Shown piece after piece: positions 34,508 through 43,502 of a stretch of 43,502 bases of DNA (positions are counted from its first letter, which is position 1; each line of letters begins with the position of its first letter). Position numbers and translations under genes: made by a program. The notes under the pieces are model-generated. The model made no database searches. It was not told the DNA's origin and saw only the letters and a list, made by a program, of their open reading frames with translations. The DNA comes from Hyphomicrobiales bacterium (lineage in GTDB: Bacteria > Pseudomonadota > Alphaproteobacteria > Rhizobiales > Rhizobiaceae), in the NCBI GenBank assembly GCA_900467745.1, contig UBQW01000045.1, positions 331-43,832 of the forward strand, in the 5' to 3' direction.

Positions 34508-36067
34508 TCATCTTCGAACTCTGCCGAAGTCAATGTTACCTTCAGGAAAGACCGGGCGCAGCCCGAGGTCTTTAAGCCCTCGTGCGTGGACTACAACATC
34601 CCTCATATCAATAAGAGGAATGACAACGCCGCTGTCTATATAAAGTCGGCTGGCTTGCTCGTAGAGCGCGTTCCGCGCGGGAACGTCCGTGATCGGGCTG
34701 GCCTCATTGATCAACTCATCCGCTTCCGGGACTGTCCGGCCATAAAAGTTTAGAGGTGCCTTTTCGGTGTAGAACGCGTTGGCCTGGTTGTCGGGATGAG
34801 CGGCATCGGGACTTGCAATGGTGAGAAGAAGATCAGGCGCGTTTGCGCTCTGTCGCAACGAAAACGCCGCTCCTGGCGGAAGAACAGAGGCCGTGGCGGT
34901 TACCCCAATCCGTGCCAGCTGCGCGATAAGGAGGTTGGCGATCCGACTATAGTTTGATGTGGCACTGAAAAGTCCGATGGTCAGTGTGACTTTCCCGTGT
35001 CGGGAAATTGTGGATCTTGCCACCTCGAGGTCGGTAGCGACGACGTCGGGGCTGGTTGGACTGAGCATGATGGTCGGAAAAATGGATTTTGAGCATGTCG
35101 CGTAAGTTCCGAAAGCCGCTTCCACCCAGAGAGCCGGGTTGACCGCAGCACGTACGGCATCGCGAACCTCTTTGTCGTCCAGCGCGGACCCCGGTCGGAC
35201 GAATAGGTCGAACTGGTTCATGCTGGGACTGGTTGTCACTTCTAGATTGGCGGCCAACCCTGCGATCTGCGCGAGGGGGAAATTCCGCGGAACGGCGTCT
35301 ATTTCGCCTTGCCGAAGCTGAAGTATCTGCTGGCTCATATCAGCTATCACCGGCAGTTGGACCTCTTCGAAAAACGGCTTGGCCCCCCAGTAATGATCGT
35401 TGCGAGTCAACACGTAGCGCTCGCCCGGTTTGAACTCGGTCAAAATGAAAGGACCTGTCCCCACAGCGTTCACGTTCAGCCAACTTGATGCGTTGTCGCC
35501 CGCGGCATGCGCTCTCAATGCCGAAGGGCTGATAATTTTCGGTCCCCATGGGCTTGCCAGAGTGTCTAAGAACGACGATTGGGGCCTGCGGAGGACAGTT
35601 GTAACCGTCAAACTATCCAGGGCTTTTATTGCCGCGACATTTGCGAGGAAGTAGCTGAGAGAGAGGCCTTTATCGCGTCTCCGCTCAAGCGAGGTAACTA
35701 CAGCCGCTGCGTCTAAGGGTGTTCCGTCGTGAAATTTCACCCCCGTGCGTAGGTGGAATGTGTAGGTGAGGGCGTCCGCCGAGATATCCCAGCTGGAGGC
35801 CAAACGGCCAGTGATCCGTGTCGATCCAGGTTCGTATTCGACCAGTCCCTCATAGACATTGTCGATCGCGCTCATGGCTCCGATCTCGAAGCCGTTATCG
35901 GGGTCGAAGGTGCCAATGTCGCTACTCAATGGGACACGAAGGACTTCTTTCGCCGCAACCGGGACAGCCCAGGAAGCGAGCGCCAAGAGGACGGTGACGT
36001 TCAACAGCTTTAAATGCTTCGAGGCGAACCTTGAAAGTAGGATGTCCACGGCGCACGTCTTACGCAT
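34508..36067 (-). CDS. Family 5 extracellular solute-binding protein
   Basis: The ATG at 36067 gives 519 residues and a signal peptide (LLNVTVLLALASWAVPVAAKE). The mature part has the family 5 marks: TFDPDNGFEIGAMSAIDNVYEGLVEYEP, then TYTFHLRTGVKFHDGTPLDAAAVV, and near the end the usual domain with ALYEQASRLYIDSGVVIPL. These proteins bind oligopeptides, nickel, opines or other ligands in the periplasm; the ligand is not evident. It is the first gene of the transporter operon and is divergent from the FixJ-like regulator at 36300, from which it may be regulated. Confidence 0.88.
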   Translation of the reverse strand: MRKTCAVDILLSRFASKHLKLLNVTVLLALASWAVPVAAKEVLRVPLSSDIGTFDPDNGFEIGAMSAIDNVYEGLVEYEPGSTRITGRLASSWDISADALTYTFHLRTGVKFHDGTPLDAAAVVTSLERRRDKGLSLSYFLANVAAIKALDSLTVTTVLRRPQSSFLDTLASPWGPKIISPSALRAHAAGDNASSWLNVNAVGTGPFILTEFKPGERYVLTRNDHYWGAKPFFEEVQLPVIADMSQQILQLRQGEIDAVPRNFPLAQIAGLAANLEVTTSPSMNQFDLFVRPGSALDDKEVRDAVRAAVNPALWVEAAFGTYATCSKSIFPTIMLSPTSPDVVATDLEVARSTISRHGKVTLTIGLFSATSNYSRIANLLIAQLARIGVTATASVLPPGAAFSLRQSANAPDLLLTIASPDAAHPDNQANAFYTEKAPLNFYGRTVPEADELINEASPITDVPARNALYEQASRLYIDSGVVIPLIDMRDVVVHARGLKDLGLRPVFPEGNIDFGRVRR

Positions 36068-36299
36068 TTGATGAGACCTGTGCAGCGCTGAAAGGAATGG
36101 CAATCGAAATTCAGTTGTGACCAGCCTACGAGGCTTCGCCAAAAATTATTGACGATTCCGCGCCACTCTGTGGGTGAATTGGACATTCGAGCATTTTGTG
36201 GTCGAATGGAATCTCGCTATCATCCCAACGGGATTGTGCTGCAAACGCGAGAAATGCTAGGATGACAAGGTCAAGCTGGGCGTCACATGGGGGTGGCAC

Positions 36300-36950
36300 A
36301 TGGACATTGCAGTTTCTGGCGCGCTGAGCGGTCCCGTTGTCACACTTGTCGACGACGACGCGAACGTGCGGGAAGCAATGGGCAATCTGCTCAACTCGGT
36401 GGGAATTGACACGATTTCTTTCGCGTCCGGGAAGGAATTGCTTGATGCTGCCTTGCCGGACAGGCCGGGATGCCTGGTACTGGATGTCAGGATGCCGGGT
36501 CTCAGTGGGCTGGATGTCCAGCACCAATTAGCGCAAAAGGGAAACGATACGCCTATTATCTTCCTTACCGCCCATGGAGATATCGCCATGAGTGTGGAGG
36601 CGATGAAGGCAGGGGCGAGTGATTTCCTTACAAAGCCTGTCCGTGATCAAACCTTCCTGGATGCGATCTCGAAGGCCATCTCCGTCGATATGGCCCGGCG
36701 CGAGGAAGCTGAGGCATCGCGAAAACTGTTGGTGCTCTACGACAAACTCACCATACGAGAGCGTCAAGTCCTGTTCTTGGTGGTCACGGGCGCGCTCAAC
36801 AAACAGATCGCTTTCGATCTGGGCATCAGCGAAGTCACTGTGAAGCTTCATCGGAGCAACATGATGAAGAAGATGCAGGTGGGCACATTCAATCAGTTGT
36901 TCGGGGCATGGCAGGCACTTCCGCAGTCGGTTCGAGCAGGAAATTCCTAG
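36300..36950 (+). CDS. FixJ-family response regulator (receiver + LuxR-type HTH)
   Basis: The 216-residue protein has receiver residues D18-D19, D62 (LVLDVRMPG), T90 and K112. The HTH runs from LTIRERQVLFLVVTGALNKQ to SEVTVKLHRSNMMKKM with the usual Thr in the recognition helix. The final residues (GTFNQLFGAWQ) lie outside it. The gene is divergent from the binding-protein gene and 204 bases before the kinase at 37155, its likely partner. A run of G before the ATG serves as ribosome site. Confidence 0.9.
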   Translation: MDIAVSGALSGPVVTLVDDDANVREAMGNLLNSVGIDTISFASGKELLDAALPDRPGCLVLDVRMPGLSGLDVQHQLAQKGNDTPIIFLTAHGDIAMSVEAMKAGASDFLTKPVRDQTFLDAISKAISVDMARREEAEASRKLLVLYDKLTIRERQVLFLVVTGALNKQIAFDLGISEVTVKLHRSNMMKKMQVGTFNQLFGAWQALPQSVRAGNS

Positions 36951-37154
36951 CCTTGAATGAGAGCGGCCGCGGACGGCTGTCGCCAATCTATTCCTTAATC
37001 GTCATCGCTTCCGAAGGCCCGCTCTTTCGAAGAGACCTTTCGCCTACGCCAAAGCATAGGTTTCGTGACATCGATCATAAGTGTAATTGTAGGCCCACCC
37101 AACTAGTAGCCCTCGTCGGCTTACCCGCGCCGTGTCATCCAGGAAGTGAGGCCG

Positions 37155-39839
37155 ATGGAGCTGAGTTCATCAGTGCAGCGCAGAGCGCTGGCAGCCGTTA
37201 TCAGTCTGATCGGAATACTGGTCTCCTGGCTTTCGGGCGAGCCGGCAACTTTGCTGATTTCGGTCGCAGCCACGACCATATGCTTCGGATGGCTTCCAGG
37301 ATTGGTTGCCGTAGGCGTTTTCGGGATGATCGCCACGGCGATTTTGTTTCCCACAGCCTCTGACCCGAACGCTGTTGCAACCAGGCTTGCGGTCTACGTT
37401 TCTTGCGCTATGGGACTCTGGACGCTTGTGCATGTGTTCAGGACCACCAGCTTTTACGCGCAGGTATATAAGACTGTCCAGCCAAGCGCTGATGACATTC
37501 CGGGCCTGGGCTGGTCCGCCTACCCAGATGGGCGAATGCGCTTCGTTAACCCGGCCGCCACTGACTTCGTCGGCGTCTCTGCTGAGGAGATGCAGGAGAT
37601 TATGGACGGCGATCCAAATGCTTGGTGGGACCGCTTCGTGCATCCCGATGATATTGAAGGATGTAAAGCGCGCTGGCGTCAGAGTCTCAAAACTGGTGAG
37701 CCGTTGATCGACGAACAAAGGGTCCGCAAACATGACGGAACGTACCGCTGGTTCCGCGATTCCGCGGTGGCGTCACGAGACGAGCGAGGAAATATAACGG
37801 GTTGGCACGGGACGACTGCCGACATTGACGATCAGAAAAGGGCAGAAGCTGCGCTTAGGGAGAGCGAGCGGAAGCTGCAGTATTTGATAGACACTGTCCC
37901 GGCGTTGATTTGGTGTGCCGATCCTGAGGGCAACACCACTTACATCAATAACCAGCTACAAACGTGGTTCGGCCTCTCGGCCGAGAGGGACGACGTCACG
38001 AACAGCTCGAAGCTCACCACGACAATCATTGATGCGGTACATCCAGACGACAGGCACTGCGTCGCCGCAGTCCTCGCGAAATCGTTCGCGGCCGGCGAGC
38101 CATTTGGAATGAAGTATCGGCAGCGCAGGGCTGACGGCGAATACCGCTGGATCGACGGTAAGGCACAGCCGTTGCGTGATGCCAACGGTGGAATCCTCCA
38201 GTGGTACGCGGTATTCTTGGATATCAACGAAGAGATTACCGCGCATGAGGCGGTACGTCAGAGCGAAGCTGAGTTGCAGGTTCTTGTCGAGACCGTTCCC
38301 TCGTTGATCTGGCTTATGACGCCCGCGGGCCTACCCTACTATTTCAATAAGCGCTTTCTCGAATGGGCAGGTGTTCAGCAGCTCGGTGAGCTCTCTCAAG
38401 GTCCGTACGGGAAAGAAACGCACGTTGACCTCATTCATCCGGACGACCGGGCTTCCGTCGCGGAGACATTCCAACGGGCGTTTGAGTCTGGTCTGCCCCT
38501 CCACATCAAGGGCAGGCTCCGTCGTAGAGACGGTCAATATAGATGGGTGGACTCCCGTGTAGAGCCTTTGCGAGATCATACCGGCAAGATAATCCGGTGG
38601 TACGGTGTATCCTTCGATATTGAAGAGGAGGTCAAGGCGCAGGCAGCGCTAGTTGAAAGCGAACGCTATCTGCAGCATCTCATTGATACCGTGCCGGTGG
38701 GCATCGTTCTCTCGGATCCTGGGGGGCAGCCGGTCTATGTAAACAGACGCCTGAGCGACAGAACCGGGGCGATGGCCATGCCAGCCGGAGGCGAGGCCGA
38801 AATCCGCATCGGGGATGCTCTGTGGGAGATCGTCCACCCGGATGATCGCGACGCGGTATATGCACGTTTAGGTCAATGCCGAGAAGCCGGTGAGTCTTTC
38901 GCTATGCGCTATCGACAGCGTAGATCAGATGGCGTCTACCGATGGATCGAGCATCGAAGTGAGCCCTTTTACGATAAAAATGGCGCACTAGCGCAATGGT
39001 ACGGCGTCAACCTCGATGTGGACGATGAGGTGAAAGCGCAGGAAGGGCTGCGCTTAGCTGATGAAAGGCTAGCCCGCGCATCAAGAGCTGCGAGCCTTTC
39101 TGAGCTGTCGGTTTCCATCGCGCACGAGCTGAATCAGCCTCTACAAGCCATGGTCTCTAACGCGAACGCTTTTGAACGCTGGCTTGCCGCTGAGCCGCCG
39201 AACTTCGAGCGGGCCCGGAAAACCGCCGAATGGATTATTCGGGATGCGGAGGCGGCCGGTGAGGTAATCGGTCGAACACGCGCTTTGTTCTCCCAGACGG
39301 AGCATCGGCGCGAGCTTGTAAATGTCAACGGGGTGATTGCCGACGTTTGCGAGCTTCTCGCAGACAGACTTACATCGAGCCAAATAAGGCTGGAGCTAAG
39401 CCTCGACGCGGCCGCTCCCGAAACTTCCGCCGACCGTGTCCAGATAGAGCAAGTCGTGATGAACTTGGTTCGCAACGCGGCAGAAGCGCTTCAGGTTGCG
39501 AGTACCGACGTCAGAAGGATATCGATTGCTACAAACCCCGGTGCCGACGGATGGGTAGAGGTAGTGGTCTCGGACAATGGCTCGGGCATTCTTCATCCGG
39601 AGAGGATTTTCGATCCCTTCTACACGACTAAAGGGGACGGCGTGGGGATTGGCTTAGCGATATGCCGCTCGATCATCGAGGCGCATGGAGGTCGGCTGCA
39701 GGCGACAAATCTCGCGGAGGGGGGTGCCTCTCTAAAATTCGGCTTGCCGCCTAACGCGATCGTGACCTCGAAGAACGATTGCACGCCAGTTTTCGATCGG
39801 AAAGACAGCGACCGTTTCGCCCTCGGAGCGATGCGATGA
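37155..39839 (+). CDS. Membrane histidine kinase with four PAS domains
   Basis: The 894-residue protein (ATG at 37155; a GTG at 37146 is also possible) has three or four N-terminal helices in the first 100 residues. Four PAS-PAC units then follow at about 110-230, 240-365, 370-495 and 500-625. Their ends repeat WYG-x-x-DIDEE-like sequence, and each carries an HPDD motif. The HisKA box has H657 (SIAHELNQPL), then N box near 770, G1 DNGSGI near 807 and G2 GVGIGLAI near 829. PAS units resemble each other, so local duplication is likely. It probably phosphorylates the regulator at 36300. Confidence 0.88.
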   Translation: MELSSSVQRRALAAVISLIGILVSWLSGEPATLLISVAATTICFGWLPGLVAVGVFGMIATAILFPTASDPNAVATRLAVYVSCAMGLWTLVHVFRTTSFYAQVYKTVQPSADDIPGLGWSAYPDGRMRFVNPAATDFVGVSAEEMQEIMDGDPNAWWDRFVHPDDIEGCKARWRQSLKTGEPLIDEQRVRKHDGTYRWFRDSAVASRDERGNITGWHGTTADIDDQKRAEAALRESERKLQYLIDTVPALIWCADPEGNTTYINNQLQTWFGLSAERDDVTNSSKLTTTIIDAVHPDDRHCVAAVLAKSFAAGEPFGMKYRQRRADGEYRWIDGKAQPLRDANGGILQWYAVFLDINEEITAHEAVRQSEAELQVLVETVPSLIWLMTPAGLPYYFNKRFLEWAGVQQLGELSQGPYGKETHVDLIHPDDRASVAETFQRAFESGLPLHIKGRLRRRDGQYRWVDSRVEPLRDHTGKIIRWYGVSFDIEEEVKAQAALVESERYLQHLIDTVPVGIVLSDPGGQPVYVNRRLSDRTGAMAMPAGGEAEIRIGDALWEIVHPDDRDAVYARLGQCREAGESFAMRYRQRRSDGVYRWIEHRSEPFYDKNGALAQWYGVNLDVDDEVKAQEGLRLADERLARASRAASLSELSVSIAHELNQPLQAMVSNANAFERWLAAEPPNFERARKTAEWIIRDAEAAGEVIGRTRALFSQTEHRRELVNVNGVIADVCELLADRLTSSQIRLELSLDAAAPETSADRVQIEQVVMNLVRNAAEALQVASTDVRRISIATNPGADGWVEVVVSDNGSGILHPERIFDPFYTTKGDGVGIGLAICRSIIEAHGGRLQATNLAEGGASLKFGLPPNAIVTSKNDCTPVFDRKDSDRFALGAMR

Positions 39840-39918
39840 TGTCACTTCTATGTGAGCGCTACGAAATGAGATCTGGAGGACAATCTGGGGGCTCCATAAC
39901 AGTTAGGCCAAACAGCCG

Positions 39919-41925
39919 ATGAATACCCATCTAGCAAGCGACTCGAGGACGCCTTCGGAGACCGTGATAACGTGGGCCGAGCCGCTCAACCGCGTATCAG
40001 AAAGTGTGGTGATATACGATTTAGATGGCAAGATAAGATTTTGGAACGACTCGTCGGAATCGCTTTACGGCTGGGACCGTACTGAGGTTCTCGGGAAGCG
40101 GATAGGCGAGATCGGCTGGGTGGCCGCCAATCCGTCACTCATGGCAGGGTCGCAGGAACCTCCCTGCTGGCAAGGTAACGTAGCGCGTCCACGTAAATTG
40201 GGTATGGCCGTTGACGTATCAGTACGCGTCGAGACGATGAGCCTCGGGTTGCAACTCGAACATAGGGTCGTGGTCGAATACGCAAAGCCGCTAGAGCTGA
40301 GTACGGTCGGCGGCGGCGCTTGGCAGTGCTCGTGCACACTTGTGTCAACTCTACTACAGCTAAAAGCCAACAAAGCGAATTCTCCCACGTCGAGTTTGGA
40401 TGCCAGACAGAAGGGGGACATTCTTCGCTCGCTCGCGGTGGTCTCGGTCAACGAGACTGCGTCTGTCTTTTTCGGTGGCTCTTCGAATGCAAGCGAGTTA
40501 ATCGGCCGATCTTTCCATTCCATCTGTCCTGACGCATATCGCGAAATCTTCACCGCGCTGCTCGATGAACTTCTTGCCGACGGTCAAGACAAGGCTGAAG
40601 GGGTATATTCAGGAGTTCACGTCTGTATCTCGAAAATTGGTGATAAGGCAGGATATCTCAAGCTTGAATTGGCTGGCCAATGGCCGCAGCCCAGCCGCGT
40701 ATGGCAACTTCAAGCGAGCGAAGAGCGCTATCGGATGCTATTGGAGAACTTGCCGATAGCGATGTGGGAGGTAGACGCCAGTAAGATGAAGAACGTGTTT
40801 CTTCAGCTGAAGGAGAATGGCGTCACCGAGCTTGGGGAATACCTGACGGAGCATGACGAGCTTGTCGACTACGCAAACGAAAACGTTGTGATCAAAAGCG
40901 TCAACGATCTTGCTGCGCCTCTGTTCGGCGCACCAGGGGCTGAGAACATGCATGGCCCTGTCGGCTATATTTTTAGCGAGGCTAGGGACGCTGCCGTAAA
41001 CGTGATGGCGGCTCGCTTCCTTGGCCAAAAAAATCATGCACAAGAGATGAAGGTCAGAACCTTCGATGGACGCCTGATAGACGTTTTATTTATGGTCTCC
41101 TACCCGCACAAAAGCGCGGTTTTGGACAAGACGCTGCTTATGATGGTGGATATTACAGATCGGGTTCGCCTTGAGAAGCAGCTGAAGAAGGTGGAGGCCG
41201 ATTTCGCACATGCCTCTCGGGTTTCTACTTTAGGCGAAATGGTGAGTTCGATCGTGCACGAAGTCCGCCAACCGCTGACTGTGATCACAACAGACGCAGA
41301 GACGTCACTACGCTGGTTGTCCAAGGGCGACCCGTCGTTAGACAAGGTCCGCCTGCTCGCCGAACGAATTGTTCAAAGCGCCGAACGCGCGAACGCGATT
41401 GTGGGCCGCATCAAAGAAATGACCGTCAAGCAGCCGCCAACATCGTTCGAAATCGAACTCAACGATATCGTGCTCCAATCACTGACTCTGGTCCGGAGCG
41501 AACTGCGGTCCCGATCGGTCAAGGTAATTCCACGGTTGGCCCCGAACCTCCCCACTGTCACAGGAGATGGGATCCAACTTCAGCAGGTTGTTGTGAACCT
41601 GCTGATGAACGGTGTACACGCGCTCGACACAGGTGCAGCAGACGCTCGTGATATCTTGCTCGAGACCAAGCGAAGCCCAGGAGGCGTCGAGCTTATTGTA
41701 TCAGACAGCGGGCCTGGAATACCGGATGGTCTCGAGGAAAAAATCTTCGACAGTTTTTATTCAACCAAGGATCGGGGAATGGGTATGGGCTTGGCAATAT
41801 GCCGGTCGATCGTCGGAGCTCATGGCGGGTCGATTTTCGCGCGGAACGCCCCCGAGGGCGGAGCAAGAATAACCGTATCGTTGCCCGGTACCGACGCACA
41901 CACTGAGGTGCACAATGGGGTATAA
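39919..41925 (+). CDS. PAS histidine kinase
   Basis: The 668-residue protein has no membrane helix. A PAS domain spans about 25-120 (LYGWDRTEVLGKRIGEIGW), a weaker region of unknown type lies at 165-260, and a second PAS at about 270-415 ends at VDITDRVRLEKQLKK. The HisKA box holds H447 (SIVHEVRQPL), followed by the ATPase domain with N564 region, G1 DSGPGIPDG at 596 and G2 GMGMGLAI. It starts 79 bases after the previous kinase and before the receiver-only regulator at 42251. Signal and partner unknown; the receiver protein is the natural candidate. Confidence 0.85.
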   Translation: MNTHLASDSRTPSETVITWAEPLNRVSESVVIYDLDGKIRFWNDSSESLYGWDRTEVLGKRIGEIGWVAANPSLMAGSQEPPCWQGNVARPRKLGMAVDVSVRVETMSLGLQLEHRVVVEYAKPLELSTVGGGAWQCSCTLVSTLLQLKANKANSPTSSLDARQKGDILRSLAVVSVNETASVFFGGSSNASELIGRSFHSICPDAYREIFTALLDELLADGQDKAEGVYSGVHVCISKIGDKAGYLKLELAGQWPQPSRVWQLQASEERYRMLLENLPIAMWEVDASKMKNVFLQLKENGVTELGEYLTEHDELVDYANENVVIKSVNDLAAPLFGAPGAENMHGPVGYIFSEARDAAVNVMAARFLGQKNHAQEMKVRTFDGRLIDVLFMVSYPHKSAVLDKTLLMMVDITDRVRLEKQLKKVEADFAHASRVSTLGEMVSSIVHEVRQPLTVITTDAETSLRWLSKGDPSLDKVRLLAERIVQSAERANAIVGRIKEMTVKQPPTSFEIELNDIVLQSLTLVRSELRSRSVKVIPRLAPNLPTVTGDGIQLQQVVVNLLMNGVHALDTGAADARDILLETKRSPGGVELIVSDSGPGIPDGLEEKIFDSFYSTKDRGMGMGLAICRSIVGAHGGSIFARNAPEGGARITVSLPGTDAHTEVHNGV

Positions 41926-42250
41926 CATATGCTGGTTACCGCAGTCACCAAGTCGAAAATCGGGCTGTTCTTTCAACTGGTGTAGCGTGTCGGGCCAGGC
42001 GGCACGAGCGACATTGTTTCGAAACTCTTGGGTTGCATTCAAGCTGGACGGAGTGTACTTAAGGTGGCGTGGGATTAAGTCGGGTGTGTTTTTGGCAAAT
42101 GCCTGACCAATCGCTAAACCTTAACTCAGTCTATGTTCGCATACCACTAGATCGCGCGCCTCACTGAGACCTACTCTTTCTAGAATCCGGGCACCGGATC
42201 ATTCGTCTAACTGTTTCGACTTCCGCCAACCTAAGAATGCGCACAGCTAG
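41926..42250. other. Noncoding gap between kinase and receiver genes
   Basis: I see no gene in this stretch of 325 bases. A TATG-TTCG-CATA palindrome lies at 42132-42143, about 108 bases before the receiver start; its inner bases are G and C in the opposite order to the other boxes. The region is where a promoter for the receiver gene would be. Confidence 0.35.
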
Positions 42251-42622
42251 ATGGCAGACGTACAAAGCAAAATTGTTGCGATCGTCGACGATGACTTGCA
42301 TCTGCGGGAGTCCATCAAAGACTTATTGGAAACCGTAGGTTACGAGAGCCGTCTATACGAATCTGGCGACGACTTCCTGGACAAACAAGGCTACCGGTTC
42401 GCCAGCTGCATCTTGGCCGACGTCCGCATGCCCGGCATTTCGGGACTTGAGCTGCTCTCGATACTCGCCAACGTGAAAATGTGTCCACCTGTTATCATCA
42501 TGACGTCTTACGCTGACGCTCAGACGAAATCGGCGGTCTACCGGAATGGTGCCGTCGCGTTTCTCGGAAAGCCGATCGACACCGAGCAGCTGTTGGCATG
42601 CCTCGCCGGCGCTATGAGTTGA
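42251..42622 (+). CDS. Receiver-only response regulator (FixJ-receiver type)
   Basis: The 123-residue protein is a complete receiver without an output domain. Residues D13-D14, phospho-acceptor D57 (CILADVRMPG), T85 and K107 are present. Its receiver sequence (RMPGISGLELLSIL) is close to FixJ-type proteins, so it probably lost or never had the HTH. It could act as a phosphate sink for the kinase at 39919, or pass on phosphate, or bind another protein. There is no sign of a lost HTH after the stop. Confidence 0.85.
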   Translation: MADVQSKIVAIVDDDLHLRESIKDLLETVGYESRLYESGDDFLDKQGYRFASCILADVRMPGISGLELLSILANVKMCPPVIIMTSYADAQTKSAVYRNGAVAFLGKPIDTEQLLACLAGAMS

Positions 42623-42676
42623 GCCGGTCGTCCACTGGCGCTCTGCCTACCTGCTACCGCAATTCGAGTAGCCGGG

Positions 42677-43321
42677 TCAGCCGGTTGGTGCGCAGTGCCG
42701 TCGAAAAGCCGATGGGAAAATTCGGGATCCGATCCAAGATCGTGCCGTACTCGGTGCGTGCTCACCCTGATCGCCAGACTTAAGCTGCAGAGCCTTGAAC
42801 GAGGACAAGTCGCCTTTGGCCGTGACTGGCCTCCACTCGAAAAACTGCACGCCTGTGTCGTGGTCGTGAACAAGGAGGTCTCGATCGCTGGCGGCAAAAA
42901 ACTCGGCATGGATCGGATCGGAGAACCCCGCGAACATCATGCGCTGTTGTAGCGCTTCCCCTTCGCGTTCGAAAGTGGCATCGATCAGGGCAACTGTAGC
43001 GTCCCAATGCGCCGTTTGAATGGGTGGGTACGGTAGCTGCAGAGCTCTATCGGAATATGCAAAGAACTCCGGGAGAGCGAAGAACCTCTCGATTTCCAAG
43101 TCTGTGAGGCCATCCGCGTCGCGCATCCAGCGATCCGCTACAACTGATCCCGTCCAACAGTCTTTTGAACGCCTTGACCCGAAATTTTCCACACGCCTGA
43201 AGTTCGCGGCGTTTCGGCAGAGCGTTATCTGGATATTTCCTCGAGCAGTCGCCGATGTCCGCTCCAATCCGAGCACATCGTAAAGGTGGTGGACGTACAC
43301 ATCGTATGCGGTCAGTGACAT
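42677..43321 (-). CDS. Unknown protein with possible altered C-terminus
   Basis: The 214-residue product starts at an ATG with GGAGG ten bases upstream. The first 170 residues look like a real soluble protein (LTDLEIERFFALPEFFAYSD, DPIHAEFFAASDRDLLVHDHDTG). The last 30, starting about at APSTARSWIG, change to Arg/Ser-rich sequence that may be a frameshift tail. No family is recognised. It follows the partial gene at the right edge by five bases. Confidence 0.5.
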   Translation of the reverse strand: MSLTAYDVYVHHLYDVLGLERTSATARGNIQITLCRNAANFRRVENFGSRRSKDCWTGSVVADRWMRDADGLTDLEIERFFALPEFFAYSDRALQLPYPPIQTAHWDATVALIDATFEREGEALQQRMMFAGFSDPIHAEFFAASDRDLLVHDHDTGVQFFEWRPVTAKGDLSSFKALQLKSGDQGEHAPSTARSWIGSRIFPSAFRRHCAPTG

Positions 43322-43326
43322 TGTCT

Positions 43327-43502
43327 CTAGTCCTCCACGCGATCGAGTCTAAGCATTACGTCATTATTGAGCGTGAGACCCAGTTCTGAAGAGACAGATG
43401 AATCGGGATGAATTTCGGCGGAAAGACTGATTGGAGGAAACGAAGAATTCAGCGGTGACACCCGCACTGGATTCTGCGGCGTTCCTAGCACTACTTTGGC
43501 AC
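43327..43502 (-). CDS. C-terminal end of an unknown gene (partial at window edge)
   Basis: A minus-strand frame enters from the right and stops at a TAG at 43327-43329. Its last 58 residues run from AKVVLGTPQNPVRV to LGLTLNNDVMLRLDRVED, with good codon use and no internal stop. It ends five bases before the ATG of the next minus-strand gene, so they look like one operon. Identity unknown. Confidence 0.55.
   Translation of the reverse strand, partial: AKVVLGTPQNPVRVSPLNSSFPPISLSAEIHPDSSVSSELGLTLNNDVMLRLDRVED

Noticed and set aside
42132..42143. TATG-TTCG-CATA palindrome as another box copy
   Set aside because: The inner bases are G-N4-C, opposite to the C-N4-G of the others, so it is kept separate.
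1..43502. CRISPR arrays, tRNA or rRNA genes and transposases
   Set aside because: No regular short repeats, tRNA-like cloverleaf arms or transposase-like proteins were seen on reading both strands; no program was run.

Overview
The window reads as chromosome or megaplasmid DNA of an alphaproteobacterium, most likely of the Hyphomicrobiales (rhizobia and relatives). This rests on the moderately GC-rich, densely packed genes, FixJ-type response regulators beside multi-PAS histidine kinases, DUF2934 and DUF3862 proteins, and a Dpp-like transporter. The genus cannot be set from sequence alone. I saw no rRNA, tRNA, CRISPR array or insertion sequence.

Left part (1-9563), accessory in character. 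A graspetide (omega-ester peptide) locus lies at the edge: a precursor with a microviridin-like leader motif and three tandem TKT-x4-E-x-DD core repeats, followed by the start of an MvdD-type ATP-grasp ligase whose frame stops at codon 81. Next come a UvrD-like helicase with a RelE-like N-terminus and a divergent HNH nuclease. A minus-strand operon (9563 to 4661) then encodes a PLD-like protein, a PD-(D/E)xK-like protein, a helical protein with a GrpE-like C-terminus, and an Hsp70-like ATPase. This nuclease-plus-chaperone set matches no system I can name and is the best candidate for an undescribed defence or repair system.

Middle part (9.7-18 kb): a secreted DUF3862 protein, a D-2-hydroxyacid dehydrogenase, an FAD monooxygenase, a DHA2-type exporter, a methyltransferase, a truncated-globin-like protein and small unknowns. 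A hairpin-rich noncoding stretch at 17.72-17.88 kb looks like a minus-strand small RNA.

Respiratory operon (18172-23285): a diheme cytochrome c, a triheme cytochrome c, a one-helix peptide, a CuA subunit II, a B-type (ba3-like) haem-copper oxidase subunit I and a membrane-anchored diheme cytochrome c. Nearly all junctions overlap. Downstream are an atypical SDR protein and a secreted alpha/beta hydrolase gene with an apparent one-base frameshift.

Signalling part (25.7-42.6 kb): three PAS histidine kinases, two FixJ-like regulators, one receiver-only regulator, an AraC-type protein, an AhpD-like protein, an EF-hand protein and a five-gene-function peptide ABC transporter encoded in four ORFs. 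A recurring palindrome, TATAC-N4-GTATA with few mismatches, lies upstream of the dehydrogenase, the cytochrome operon, the first kinase, the AhpD-like gene and the AraC gene, often 85-110 nt before the start codon. Its C-N4-G centre resembles the TodT/StyR box of FixJ-family regulators, so these genes may form one local regulon. The right edge holds an unknown gene and the tail of another.
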